Shown here piece after piece: positions 46,382 through 55,195 of a DNA stretch of 64,000 bases. Each line of letters starts with the position of its first letter. The first letter of the stretch is position 1. The position numbers and the translations under genes are program-made. Under the pieces are notes generated by a model. It was not told the origin of the DNA, ran no database searches, and was given only the letters and a program-made list of their open reading frames with translations. The DNA comes from Vibrio parahaemolyticus (GTDB taxonomy: Bacteria > Pseudomonadota > Gammaproteobacteria > Enterobacterales > Vibrionaceae), in NCBI RefSeq assembly GCF_900460535.1, contig NZ_UHIL01000001.1, forward strand, positions 1,178,001-1,242,000. Reading direction: 5' to 3'.

Positions 46382-47941
46382 CTAAATGTTTGAATCGTAC
46401 TGATTGCGTTTTGGACAAGTAGCTAATGTTTCTCTGTGTCCCGTGTCTTTAACTTCTTCTAAGATTACGTCAAAGCCCCATAGGCGATAGACGTGTTTCA
46501 ATACCTCATCATAACTTTCATCGAGTGGAATGCGGTTATGAGGAACGTACTGCAACGTGAGTGAACGGTCACCACGAACATCCACGTTAAACACCTGAAT
46601 GTTAGGCTCTAAGTTTGATAGGTTGTACTGCGCCGCCAGAGTTTCTCGAATGCGCTTGTAGCCCATTTCATCATGTATGGCGGAAACTTCAATAAAGTTC
46701 TTCCTGTCATCATCGTTGATGGCGAACAGTTTGAAATCACGCATCAATTTCGGAGACAAATATTGGCTGATAAAGCTTTCATCTTTGAAATTATGCATAG
46801 CAAAATGCAAGGCATCTAACCAATCTGTTCCTGCTAGGTCCGGGAACCACTCTTTATCCTCGTCAGTTGGCTCTTCACAAATACGCTTTATATCGCGGAA
46901 CATCGCAAAGCCGAGAGCATAAGGGTTGATACCGCTAAAGTAAGGACTGTTGTAAGGTGGTTGAGCAACCACACTTGTATGGCTATGTAAAAATTCAAGA
47001 ATGAATTTTTCGGACACAATACCTTCATCATACAAGTGGTTTAAAATCGTATAGTGCCAGAACGTTGCCCATCCCTCATTCATAACCTGAGTTTGCTTTT
47101 GTGGATAAAAGTACTGGCTGATTTTTCGGACGATTCGAACAACCTCGCGTTGCCATGGTTCCAAGAGCGGCGCATGTTTCTCAAAGAAGTAGAGTAGGTT
47201 TTCTTGAGGTTCACTAGGGAAGCGCTCTTTAATGTCTTCTTCTTTAGTTTTGGCTCTTGGTACGGTTCGCCACAGTTCATTGACTTGAGATTGCAGATAA
47301 GCCTCGCGCTCCTCTTGGCGGGCCTTCTCTTCGGTAATCGAGATTTTCTCTGGTCGTTTGTAGCGGTCGACACCAAAGTTCATTAACGCATGGCAGGAGT
47401 CGAGAAGCTTTTCAACCTCTTGAACGCCATAGCGCTCCTCACATTCGGTAAGGTACTTTTTAGCGAAGAGTAAGTAGTCGATGATAGAACTGGCGTCCGT
47501 CCACGTTTGGAACAGATAATTCCCCTTGAAGAAAGAGTTGTGGCCGTAGCACGCGTGTGCAATGACAAGCGCTTGCATGGTGACTGTGTTTTCTTCCATC
47601 AAATACGCAATACAAGGGTCGGAGTTAATCACAATCTCGTACGCTAGGCCCATCTGACCATGTTTGTAGTTCTGTTCTGTTTGAATGAACTTCTTACCAA
47701 ATGACCAATGGTTGTAGTTGATAGGCATACCGATACTTGAGTACGCATCCATCATCTGCTCAGACGTGATCACTTCGATCTGATTTGGATAGGTGTCCAA
47801 ACGATAGTGCTCCGCGACACGTTTTATTTCCTTGTGATAGCGTTCAAGTAGTTCGAATGTCCAATCTGGTCCATCAGGTAGCAACTTGCTGTTGCGCTTT
47901 TTAGGCGCCTCTCCAGAGAGGTTTTTTGTTGCGGTAGTCAT
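46382..47941 (-). CDS. ycgB: SpoVR family protein (YcgB)
   Basis: The protein has 519 residues, matching YcgB/SpoVR. Recognisable parts: DWTFELLERYHKEIKRVAEHYRLDTYPNQIEVITSEQMMDAYSSIGMPINYNHWSFGKKF and MNEGWATFWHYTILNHLYDEGIVS. The latter looks like a metalloprotease-type helix, but with no canonical HExxH. It lies 11 bases after yeaH in a tight operon. In E. coli ycgB is separate from yeaGH, so the three-gene order here links them. Expected in stationary phase by analogy. Biochemical role unknown. Confidence 0.93.
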   Translation of the reverse strand: MTTATKNLSGEAPKKRNSKLLPDGPDWTFELLERYHKEIKRVAEHYRLDTYPNQIEVITSEQMMDAYSSIGMPINYNHWSFGKKFIQTEQNYKHGQMGLAYEIVINSDPCIAYLMEENTVTMQALVIAHACYGHNSFFKGNYLFQTWTDASSIIDYLLFAKKYLTECEERYGVQEVEKLLDSCHALMNFGVDRYKRPEKISITEEKARQEEREAYLQSQVNELWRTVPRAKTKEEDIKERFPSEPQENLLYFFEKHAPLLEPWQREVVRIVRKISQYFYPQKQTQVMNEGWATFWHYTILNHLYDEGIVSEKFILEFLHSHTSVVAQPPYNSPYFSGINPYALGFAMFRDIKRICEEPTDEDKEWFPDLAGTDWLDALHFAMHNFKDESFISQYLSPKLMRDFKLFAINDDDRKNFIEVSAIHDEMGYKRIRETLAAQYNLSNLEPNIQVFNVDVRGDRSLTLQYVPHNRIPLDESYDEVLKHVYRLWGFDVILEEVKDTGHRETLATCPKRNQYDSNI

Positions 47942-47952
47942 CGCTAGCCTCC

Positions 47953-49224
47953 TTACGCCGTTTCTTTTTGGAATAGTTCTCGGAAGACTGGGAAGATATC
48001 CTCCACAGAGCGAATATTCTTCATAGCGAAGTTTGGAAACTCGTCGGTGAGCTTCTCATACTCGTGCCATAAGGTTTGATGTGAGCGACGCGTGATTTCT
48101 ATATAAGAATAGTACTGACAATTTGGCAGCAACTTATTAACGAGTAAATCTCGGCATCGTGGTGAGTCATCCGCCCAGTTATCCCCATCGGACGCTTGGG
48201 CTGCGTAGATGTTCCACTGACCAACCGGGTAACGCTCTTTGACGATTTCATCCATTAATTTCAAAGCGCTAGATACGATGGTGCCACCGGTTTCTTGCGA
48301 GTAGAAAAATTCGTGTTCATCGACTTCTTTGGCTTGCGTGTGGTGGCGAATAAACACAACGTCTACGTTTTCATAGGTGCGAGTTAAGAACAGATACAAC
48401 AGCACATAGAAGCGTTTCGCGATGTCTTTGGTCGCTTGATCCATAGAACCAGATACGTCCATCAAACAAAACATCACGGCTTGGCTAGAAGGGACTGGTC
48501 GTTTTTCGTAGTTTTTAAAACGTAAATCGAAAGTATCGATGAACGGCACATTTTCAATTTTCTTGCGCAGTTCTTCGATTTCTTTTTTCAGACGATTTTC
48601 TTCAAGTTGTTGTGCTGGCTCAATATTTTTGATGCGAGTCAACTCGTCTTCGAGTTCTTTAAGAAGTCGCTTTTTGCCTGCAGTCATGGCGGTTCGACGA
48701 GCTAATGACTGCTGCAATGAACGAATAACGGAAATGTTGGAAGGGATCCCCGCGGTTTGGAAACCTGCTCGGTGAGTTTTCCATTCCGTAATTTTAGCGA
48801 TTTGATTTTTTTCTAGATTCGGTAGCTCTAAGTCTTCAAACAGAATATCCAGGTATTCGTCTTTTGAAATTTGGAACACAAATTCATCTTGGCCTTCGCC
48901 ATCTGGACTCGCATTACCTTCACCAGAGCCACTGCCTTGACCTCCACCTTTTGGACGCTCGATTTTATCACCCGTAATAAACTGATCGTTACCAGGGTGC
49001 ACGCGTTCACGCACGCCACCTTTCCCTTGATGGAAAATTGGCTCGTTAATGTCTTTGTGCGGTATTGAGACGTCTTCGCCAGTTTCTGTATTCGTGATCG
49101 AGCGTCGATTCACTGCGTCAGCTACCGACTCTTTGATCTGCTCTTTATGGCGCTTCAAGAAGCGCTGTCTGTTAACAGCGCTCTTGTTCTTGCCATTGAG
49201 CCTGCGGTCTATAAATTGCGCCAT
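47953..49224 (-). CDS. yeaH: YeaH/DUF444 protein with VWA domain
   Basis: The protein has 423 residues from [27 protein letters not shown]. The start is chosen by GAGG upstream; the frame opens 8 codons earlier. The N-terminal third is basic and Gly-rich, and the C-terminal half is a von Willebrand A domain with the metal site DVSGS ([15 protein letters not shown]). VWA proteins commonly partner AAA+ proteins, and the upstream gene here is the AAA+ kinase yeaG. Stress-linked in E. coli. Confidence 0.94.
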   Translation of the reverse strand: MAQFIDRRLNGKNKSAVNRQRFLKRHKEQIKESVADAVNRRSITNTETGEDVSIPHKDINEPIFHQGKGGVRERVHPGNDQFITGDKIERPKGGGQGSGSGEGNASPDGEGQDEFVFQISKDEYLDILFEDLELPNLEKNQIAKITEWKTHRAGFQTAGIPSNISVIRSLQQSLARRTAMTAGKKRLLKELEDELTRIKNIEPAQQLEENRLKKEIEELRKKIENVPFIDTFDLRFKNYEKRPVPSSQAVMFCLMDVSGSMDQATKDIAKRFYVLLYLFLTRTYENVDVVFIRHHTQAKEVDEHEFFYSQETGGTIVSSALKLMDEIVKERYPVGQWNIYAAQASDGDNWADDSPRCRDLLVNKLLPNCQYYSYIEITRRSHQTLWHEYEKLTDEFPNFAMKNIRSVEDIFPVFRELFQKETA

Positions 49225-49271
49225 GAAATAGCCCTCTTCATGTTTCACAAGCGACCTAACTCAACACTGGG

Positions 49272-51206
49272 TTAGGATGACTTACGTACTCGTAGGTACC
49301 ACTCAGAAAGTAGGCGAACCTGTTTCTCGGTATAGCCTTTTTCCATCATGCGAGCGACAAAGTCGTCGTGTTTCTTCTGATCTTCAGAAGAGGTTTTCGC
49401 ATTGAACGAGATAACCGGAAGAAGCTCTTCGGTATTGGAGAACATTTTCTTCTCGATTACCGTGCGCAGTTTTTCGTAGCTGGTCCAAACTGGGTTTTGA
49501 CCATTGTTATTGGCTTTCGCACGAAGCACAAAGTTGACGATTTCGTTTCGGAAATCTTTCGGGTTGGAGATACCAGCGGTTTTCTCAATTTTCTCTAGTT
49601 CCGCATTGAGAGATGCGCGGTCAAATAGCTGTCCCGTTTCTGGATCTCGGTATTCTTGGTCCTGAATCCAGAAGTCAGCGTAGGTAACATAACGGTCGAA
49701 GATGTTTTGGCCGTACTCAGAGTAAGATTCTAGGTATGCGGTTTGAATCTCTTTACCGATAAACTCAACGTAACGAGGAACGAGGTACCCTTTCAAAAAC
49801 TCAAGATATTTTTCTGCGGTTTCTGATGGGAATTGTTCGCGTTCTACTTGTTGTTCAATCACATAGAACAAGTGAACTGGGTTTGCTGCCACTTCGGTTT
49901 GGTCAAAGTTGAACACGCGAGACAAAATCTTAAACGCAAAACGTGTAGATAGGCCGTTCATACCTTCATCGACGCCTGCGTAATCTCGATATTCTTGGTA
50001 GCTTTTCGCTTTAGGATCGGTGTCTTTTAGCGTCTCGCCGTCGTACACGCGCATTTTCGAGAAGATAGACGAGTTTTCAGGCTCTTTCAGACGAGAAAGA
50101 ATGCTGAACTGCGCCAATGTTTCTAATGTGCTTGGTGAGCAAGGGGCTTGAGACAATTCACTGTTTTCAAGCAGTTTTTGATAGATTTTAACTTCTTCCG
50201 ATACGCGTAAACAGTAGGGTACTTTAACGATGTATACACGGTCTAGGAAGGCTTCGTTGTTTTTGTTGTTGCGGAAGGTTTGCCACTCAGATTCGTTGGA
50301 GTGAGCCAAAATCATGCCGTCGAATGGAATTGCAGAAAGGCCTTCCGTCCCGTTAAAGTTGCCTTCCTGTGTTGCGGTTAGTAATGGGTGCAATACTTTA
50401 ATTGGCGCTTTGAACATCTCGACGAATTCCATCAAGCCTTGGTTTGCTTTACACAGCGCGCCAGAGTAGCTGTACGCATCTGGGTCGTCTTGAGAGTAGT
50501 GTTCGAGTTTACGGATATCCACTTTACCGACGAGTGATGAAATATCTTGGTTGTTCTCATCACCAGGTTCGGTTTTCGCAATACCGATTTGGTCAAGGAT
50601 AGATGGACGAACTTTCATCACTTTAAACTTGGTGATGTCGCCGCCAAATTCGTGAAGGCGTTTTGCTGCCCAAGGCGACATGATTGAGCGAAGATAGCGC
50701 TGCTCAATACCGTAGTCCGTTTTCAGAATCTCGCCATCTTCGGTCGCTTTGAATAAACAGAATGGGTGGTCGTTCACTGGGCTGCGTTCGCCATTAGCGC
50801 TCAATACGTAAATAGGCATCGCTTCCATAAGCGATTTTAATTTTTCAGCAAGTGAGGACTTACCGCCACCAACAGGGCCTAATAGATAGAGGATCTGTTT
50901 GCGTTCTTCTAATCCTTGTGCCGCATGTTTGAGGTAAGAAACAATTTGTTCAATCGCATCTTCCATACCATAAAAGTCTTTGAAAGTTTCATAGCGAGAG
51001 ATAACGCGGTTGGAGAAGATGCGGCTCAAACGTGGGTCTTTAGCTGTATCTATTATCTCTGGCTCGCCGATTGCCATCAGTAGGCGTTCTGCTGCATTAG
51101 CATAAGCACTTTTGTCATCTTTACACAGGGCTAGAAACTCCTGTAACGACATCTCTTCATCTTTTGCAGCTTCATATCTGGATTGATAGTGGTCGAAAAT
51201 ACTCAT
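49272..51206 (-). CDS. yeaG: PrkA-type serine protein kinase YeaG
   Basis: The protein has 644 residues from MSIFDHYQSRYEAAKDEEMSLQEFL; AAGGGGAAAG lies upstream, which fixes the start over the longer frame to 51263. The N-terminal AAA+ domain has Walker A LGPVGGGKSSLAEKL at about residue 110. The C-terminal PrkA kinase-like domain follows from about 400. In E. coli yeaGH is controlled by RpoS and nitrogen limitation. It heads the operon yeaG-yeaH-spoVR. Confidence 0.95.
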   Translation of the reverse strand: MSIFDHYQSRYEAAKDEEMSLQEFLALCKDDKSAYANAAERLLMAIGEPEIIDTAKDPRLSRIFSNRVISRYETFKDFYGMEDAIEQIVSYLKHAAQGLEERKQILYLLGPVGGGKSSLAEKLKSLMEAMPIYVLSANGERSPVNDHPFCLFKATEDGEILKTDYGIEQRYLRSIMSPWAAKRLHEFGGDITKFKVMKVRPSILDQIGIAKTEPGDENNQDISSLVGKVDIRKLEHYSQDDPDAYSYSGALCKANQGLMEFVEMFKAPIKVLHPLLTATQEGNFNGTEGLSAIPFDGMILAHSNESEWQTFRNNKNNEAFLDRVYIVKVPYCLRVSEEVKIYQKLLENSELSQAPCSPSTLETLAQFSILSRLKEPENSSIFSKMRVYDGETLKDTDPKAKSYQEYRDYAGVDEGMNGLSTRFAFKILSRVFNFDQTEVAANPVHLFYVIEQQVEREQFPSETAEKYLEFLKGYLVPRYVEFIGKEIQTAYLESYSEYGQNIFDRYVTYADFWIQDQEYRDPETGQLFDRASLNAELEKIEKTAGISNPKDFRNEIVNFVLRAKANNNGQNPVWTSYEKLRTVIEKKMFSNTEELLPVISFNAKTSSEDQKKHDDFVARMMEKGYTEKQVRLLSEWYLRVRKSS

Positions 51207-51649
51207 GTCGCTTTCCCCTTTAATAGTCAGTCTACCGACGAACGTTGGTGCAGGCTGTTCCACGTTTTGCTGTGCTCTTAGTTGCCTGAATGTCGACGTC
51301 CTGTTATCTCATTTGGTTTGTACGAAATGTATGACCAGTAACACCAAAGACTTTGCTTTATGGACAGTTTTTTCATCACAACGGTGAGCAGTGGATGTGT
51401 ACTTTTCAGTCACAGCCTTTCTCTACTTAAGCCTAGTCGGGGATTTGCAATTTTGCTTAACAATTATGAATTTATTGTAAAAGTGACATTTGAATCACTC
51501 TTTAGATGAGTATGAATTTATGTTGCGAATAGGGCGGAGATAAATCAAATATTTGGTGAAAAATGCAGAATTTCAGTGATTCGTTATTCCACATTACACA
51601 AGATAAGCAGAAGGATACGGTAGCGAAGAATGGAAGTTGTGACAGGAAA
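51207..51649. other. Intergenic region upstream of yeaG
   Basis: About 440 AT-rich bases. It must hold the promoter for yeaG on the minus strand. I found no sigma-54 pattern (no TGGCAC-N5-TTGC on the minus strand) and no structured RNA. The two short frames present have no RBS and no recognisable sequence. Confidence 0.5.
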
Positions 51650-51676
51650 ATAAAAAAGGAGAGCGAATGCTCTCCT
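51650..51676 (-). terminator. Terminator of yfbU
   Basis: AGGAGAGC pairs with GCTCTCCT over GAAT; on the minus strand it continues with TTTTTTATTTT. Confidence 0.88.
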
Positions 51677-51694
51677 AATCAAAGACTTGCTATC

Positions 51695-52195
51695 TTACGC
51701 ACTAAAAATTTGTGCAAGCTCGTTTTCACACAAGTGATATTGACGAGGGCAGTTACGCCAAGTTTGCAGCATGCGACGGTATTTATCTAGCATTGGCATT
51801 TGGCTGTTAAAGTGGTGATCTGCCTTGTCGAATTGTGGGTAAAGACCTTCAGAATCAACAAGGAAGCGGACGTAATGCACTTGCTGCGCTTCTGTTGCGA
51901 TATCGAAACCTAAGAACTGTAAGCGACGTTGGTCTACTTTGCTACGCTCTTCCGCATCTAACATATTGTTAGATTCTTGCATCGCGTGATACATCTCCAT
52001 AATGTCGATGATTTCACGGCATTCTGCTTCTGAAAGGCAACCGAAATCTTTGTTCAGTTCGCGCATTTGTAGCTCATAGCCGCGTTCAACGATCGTCTGT
52101 AGGCGTTTGTATTTAGCCGCATTATTCGGATCAAGCTGAGACATTAGGTTGTATTGGTTTGATAGGATCAAACGTTGAGCGTTTGACATTTCCAT
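51695..52195 (-). CDS. yfbU: YfbU family protein
   Basis: The protein has 166 residues and matches E. coli YfbU in its start [15 protein letters not shown], in [22 protein letters not shown], and in the C-terminal [15 protein letters not shown]. Mostly helical and cytoplasmic. GAGG is five bases before the ATG. Function unknown. Single gene. Confidence 0.94.
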   Translation of the reverse strand: MEMSNAQRLILSNQYNLMSQLDPNNAAKYKRLQTIVERGYELQMRELNKDFGCLSEAECREIIDIMEMYHAMQESNNMLDAEERSKVDQRRLQFLGFDIATEAQQVHYVRFLVDSEGLYPQFDKADHHFNSQMPMLDKYRRMLQTWRNCPRQYHLCENELAQIFSA

Positions 52196-52349
52196 GATGA
52201 CCTCACTAAATAATCTAATACATTTTTAATGTGCTTAGGTTAACGCTTCAGACAAGGGTGAAACATGATCTCAACACATATTTAATATGAAAAAATGGCA
52301 AGAATTGCCGAATTCAGCCACCGCGAGATACACGATATAAGAAGAATAT

Positions 52350-53018
52350 CTACTTTTTGTGATAGTGGTTGTATATGTAATCTCGGTCCGAAAACACTCT
52401 TAACCACTCTGGCTTGAAGACGGTTAATACTGCCAGTGACATCCCGTTAAGTAACCCTTCGGGGAACGCAAGCAATGGGACAAAAATAAAGTAGTTGTGT
52501 TGAATGGTTTCCCAATCGTAGTGGCCAACCAACAAGTGATAAAACGAGTTAAATACTAAGTGTAAACTGCCTGTGAGTGCGCCATTAAAAAAGCCAGCGA
52601 CAAAAATAAACACAAAGATGTTGCGGGGTAAATAATGGTAACTAAGCAAAAAGACTAAGTAGCTGATTAATATTGGAACGAGCGCCGATAGCACAAGAGA
52701 GCTCGGGAGCAAGATAAACGAAATATCGTGTATCCAGTGGTAGGCGATCATAGCAGGAATGCTGAGCAAAAAAGCCATTCGCCAACCGTACATCATGGTT
52801 AGTGTCGTTAACGCGAGAAAGTGTATTTGTAACCCTTCTTTTACTCCTGCTTGAGCAGACCAAAGAACCGTAATGAGGAAGAAAGAGGCAAGCACGATAT
52901 GTTGAAATGCTTTCTCTTGTTCAAGTTTAGGCCAAACTACTTTTCTCCAATCGGGTATGCAAAAAGCAACGACAACCCAAGTGACGATGATGAGTGAGCC
53001 TACGTTAAACCAGTCCAT
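52350..53018 (-). CDS. CbiM-like membrane protein (energy-coupling factor permease type)
   Basis: The protein has 222 residues with about six to seven membrane helices. GVKEGLQIHFLALTTLTMMYGWRMAFLL and FPEGLLNGMSLAVL resemble the CbiM substrate-binding subunit of cobalt/nickel importers. The classical N-terminal metal-binding His of CbiM (MHIP...) is absent, since the protein starts MDWFNVGS, so cobalt or nickel specificity is doubtful. No CbiN, CbiQ or CbiO gene adjoins. The substrate is open. Confidence 0.72.
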   Translation of the reverse strand: MDWFNVGSLIIVTWVVVAFCIPDWRKVVWPKLEQEKAFQHIVLASFFLITVLWSAQAGVKEGLQIHFLALTTLTMMYGWRMAFLLSIPAMIAYHWIHDISFILLPSSLVLSALVPILISYLVFLLSYHYLPRNIFVFIFVAGFFNGALTGSLHLVFNSFYHLLVGHYDWETIQHNYFIFVPLLAFPEGLLNGMSLAVLTVFKPEWLRVFSDRDYIYNHYHKK

Positions 53019-53126
53019 GAACTCTTTTCCTAAAATGCGTTTGTTACTTTTATGTTGATCCTTTTGTTGGGGTGCTATTTTACACGCCTTGGTGATTTAT
53101 ATAAGGAATTTGCCAGTGTTACATAC

Positions 53127-53155
53127 AAAAATGCCAGCTAAATGCTGGCATTTCT
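53127..53155 (-). terminator. Terminator of pflA
   Basis: AAATGCCAGC pairs with GCTGGCATTT over TAAAT; read on the minus strand it ends in T residues. Confidence 0.85.
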
Positions 53156-53178
53156 AGAACGTTAAGTTTCTTATTTGC

Positions 53179-53919
53179 TTAGTATTTCACGTTAGAGTGG
53201 TACTGAGACAAGATGGATTGAATTTCATCCATTGTCTCTTTTGAAGGAGGATTCACGCCTTCAAGAGGGTACTCTAAACCAAGAGCTTCCCATTTATGTG
53301 CACCGAGTTTGTGATATGGGAGCAGTTCAACTTTCTCGATGTTGTCCATATCTTTAATGAATTCACCCAGCATGTGCGCCGCCTCTGGATCATCGGTGTA
53401 ACCCGGCACAACTACGTAGCGGATCCATGTTTTTTGACCAATTTTGTGCAAGTAACGAGCAAAGTCTAACGTACGTCGATTCGACACACCGATAAAGTCT
53501 TGGTGAATTTCATCTTTCATATGTTTGATATCTAGCATCACCAAATCAGTCGCGTCCAATACTTCGTCGATCACTTCTGTGTGTTTACGAATGTAGCCAT
53601 TGGTATCTAGACATGTGTGGATGCCTTCTGCGTGAGCCGCACGGAAAAAGTCGCGAACAAATTCTGGTTGAAGCATGGCTTCGCCACCAGAACAAGTGAT
53701 ACCACCACCTGATGCATTCATGAAATGACGGTAGCTTTTCGCTTCGGCAATGATTTCTTCAACAGTAACTTCTTTACCATCATGCGTGTCCCAAGTATCG
53801 CGGTTATGGCAATACTTACAGCGCATTAAACAACCTTGCAAGAAGACGATAAAACGAATACCAGGTCCGTCTACGGTACCGCATGATTCAAATGAGTGAA
53901 TACGACCAGTTGTTGACAT
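53179..53919 (-). CDS. pflA: Pyruvate formate-lyase activating enzyme
   Basis: The protein has 246 residues. It is a radical SAM enzyme with the CxxxCxxC cluster motif in [15 protein letters not shown] (residues about 30-44) and [17 protein letters not shown] for SAM binding. It puts the glycyl radical on PflB. E. coli PflA has the same length. Normally it follows pflB directly; here an LpxR-like gene stands between, so it has its own transcript. Confidence 0.96.
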   Translation of the reverse strand: MSTTGRIHSFESCGTVDGPGIRFIVFLQGCLMRCKYCHNRDTWDTHDGKEVTVEEIIAEAKSYRHFMNASGGGITCSGGEAMLQPEFVRDFFRAAHAEGIHTCLDTNGYIRKHTEVIDEVLDATDLVMLDIKHMKDEIHQDFIGVSNRRTLDFARYLHKIGQKTWIRYVVVPGYTDDPEAAHMLGEFIKDMDNIEKVELLPYHKLGAHKWEALGLEYPLEGVNPPSKETMDEIQSILSQYHSNVKY

Positions 53920-54019
53920 CTTTTGCTCTCATTACTAATAAATTCTTGCTGTTATTTTATTACAAAAAGCAGGGTTAAAACAGCCTTGTGGGTGGCTAAG
54001 GCAGCGTAATGTGACCAAA

Positions 54020-54049
54020 GAAAACGGCCAATGACGCGTTCATTGGCCG
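54020..54049 (-). terminator. Terminator of the LpxR-like gene
   Basis: CGGCCAATGA pairs with TCATTGGCCG over CGCGT; minus-strand reading ends TTTTC. Confidence 0.82.
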
Positions 54050-54065
54050 GAGAGATAAATACTAT

Positions 54066-55043
54066 TTAAAAGAAAGCAAAGACTGAGAAAGAACCAGTAC
54101 CATAAACGTCAGTTTGTGATTCTTCGTAATCAGGTGTTTTCACCGTAAAGGTTAGGCTTGCGCCGTAATTCTGGTTATACCAAGTTGCACCTGCAACGGC
54201 ACTTGCTTGCCAGTTTTCTAGAGTCACATCATAAGGTTCTGATGAGCCTGGAATACCTGAGCGATCGCCTTCAATGGTGATATCGTTGAAACGGTATCGA
54301 CCTTCAAATCCTGTAAAGACAAACCAACTGGAGGTATTTTTCGCAAGCATACTGGCAGAGAAAGGGCTTTCTACACTGATGTTTGCCGCGCCAATACTAT
54401 TGGCTAGATTCGTGCCCCAGCGGAACATGACACCTTGTGATACATCGCTGCGGAAGTTACCTGCGTTAATGTCATTCACATTAGTGATTTCCCATTGCGT
54501 CTTCTGGCCCTCACTGCGCATGAGTTTATTGAAAGCTCGGTAACCAACGCTAAAGGCAATTTCATCGTCAATTTGGTAATCCCAGCCTTGAGGATCGGTT
54601 GAACCAGTGATGCCGTGAACAATTTCCTGCGCTTTTTCTGATAGAGAACTTTCACCTGTGGCACCAATGGTGAAGTTATAGCGAACGGCTTGATCGGCGG
54701 TTAGAGATAGGTAGTTGATTTCAGTGTGTAGGTAACCAGCGTATGGACGGTCATTGGCAAGAGGGTAGTCTGCTTCAATATCACTTGGAGTCCACATTTT
54801 GTGGCCAAGTACTACCTCGATTTTATCGACATTGGATTGGTCTGCATTTTCTAAGCTGAACCATTTCCATTCGCTTTCTTTTTTTAGTTTCTCGGTTGCG
54901 TAAGAGAAGAATATACCGTTGGTGTAATCTTGGTCGACACCAAAAATGCCATCGTTATCAAGGGTAAAGGATACTGTGGATTTGGTGGATGCCAGAGCAA
55001 CTGGCGATAAAAGGGTAAGGAAAATTAATTTACTGAGTTTCAT
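54066..55043 (-). CDS. Lipid A 3'-O-deacylase LpxR-like outer-membrane protein
   Basis: The protein has 325 residues from MKLSKLIFLTLLSPVALAST, with signal cleavage near residue 18. The mature protein starts STVSFTLDNDGIFGVDQDYTNGIFFSYA; LpxR has the active Asn-Asp pair at this point. NDRPYAGYLH, the segment ATGESSLSEKAQEIVHGITGS (equivalent to the catalytic His helix) and GWDYQIDDEIAFSVGYR are also DUF2219/LpxR-like. It would trim the 3' acyl chains of lipid A at the cell surface. C-terminal Phe fits a barrel. It sits between pflB and pflA without any metabolic link. No good RBS. Activity is inferred. Confidence 0.83.
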   Translation of the reverse strand: MKLSKLIFLTLLSPVALASTKSTVSFTLDNDGIFGVDQDYTNGIFFSYATEKLKKESEWKWFSLENADQSNVDKIEVVLGHKMWTPSDIEADYPLANDRPYAGYLHTEINYLSLTADQAVRYNFTIGATGESSLSEKAQEIVHGITGSTDPQGWDYQIDDEIAFSVGYRAFNKLMRSEGQKTQWEITNVNDINAGNFRSDVSQGVMFRWGTNLANSIGAANISVESPFSASMLAKNTSSWFVFTGFEGRYRFNDITIEGDRSGIPGSSEPYDVTLENWQASAVAGATWYNQNYGASLTFTVKTPDYEESQTDVYGTGSFSVFAFF

Positions 55044-55129
55044 ATACTGCATTTACTAACTTTTTTTGCATCATACGTAAGAATTCAATCAAAATCTTCC
55101 GCAATGTCACAACTTTAGTTCAAGAAACA

Positions 55130-55163
55130 AAAAAAGGCTGATGCTTTGCAGCATCAGCCTTTG
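55130..55163 (-). terminator. Terminator of pflB
   Basis: AGGCTGATGCT pairs with AGCATCAGCCT over TTGC; minus-strand reading continues with a T7 run. Confidence 0.92.
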
Positions 55164-55195
55164 TTGTATCACTAAAACGTTATTTCGATATAGTC

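Noticed and set aside
51563..51790. 75-residue frame between yeaG and yfbU
   Set aside because: It overlaps the yfbU terminator and 3' end, with no RBS and no family resemblance.
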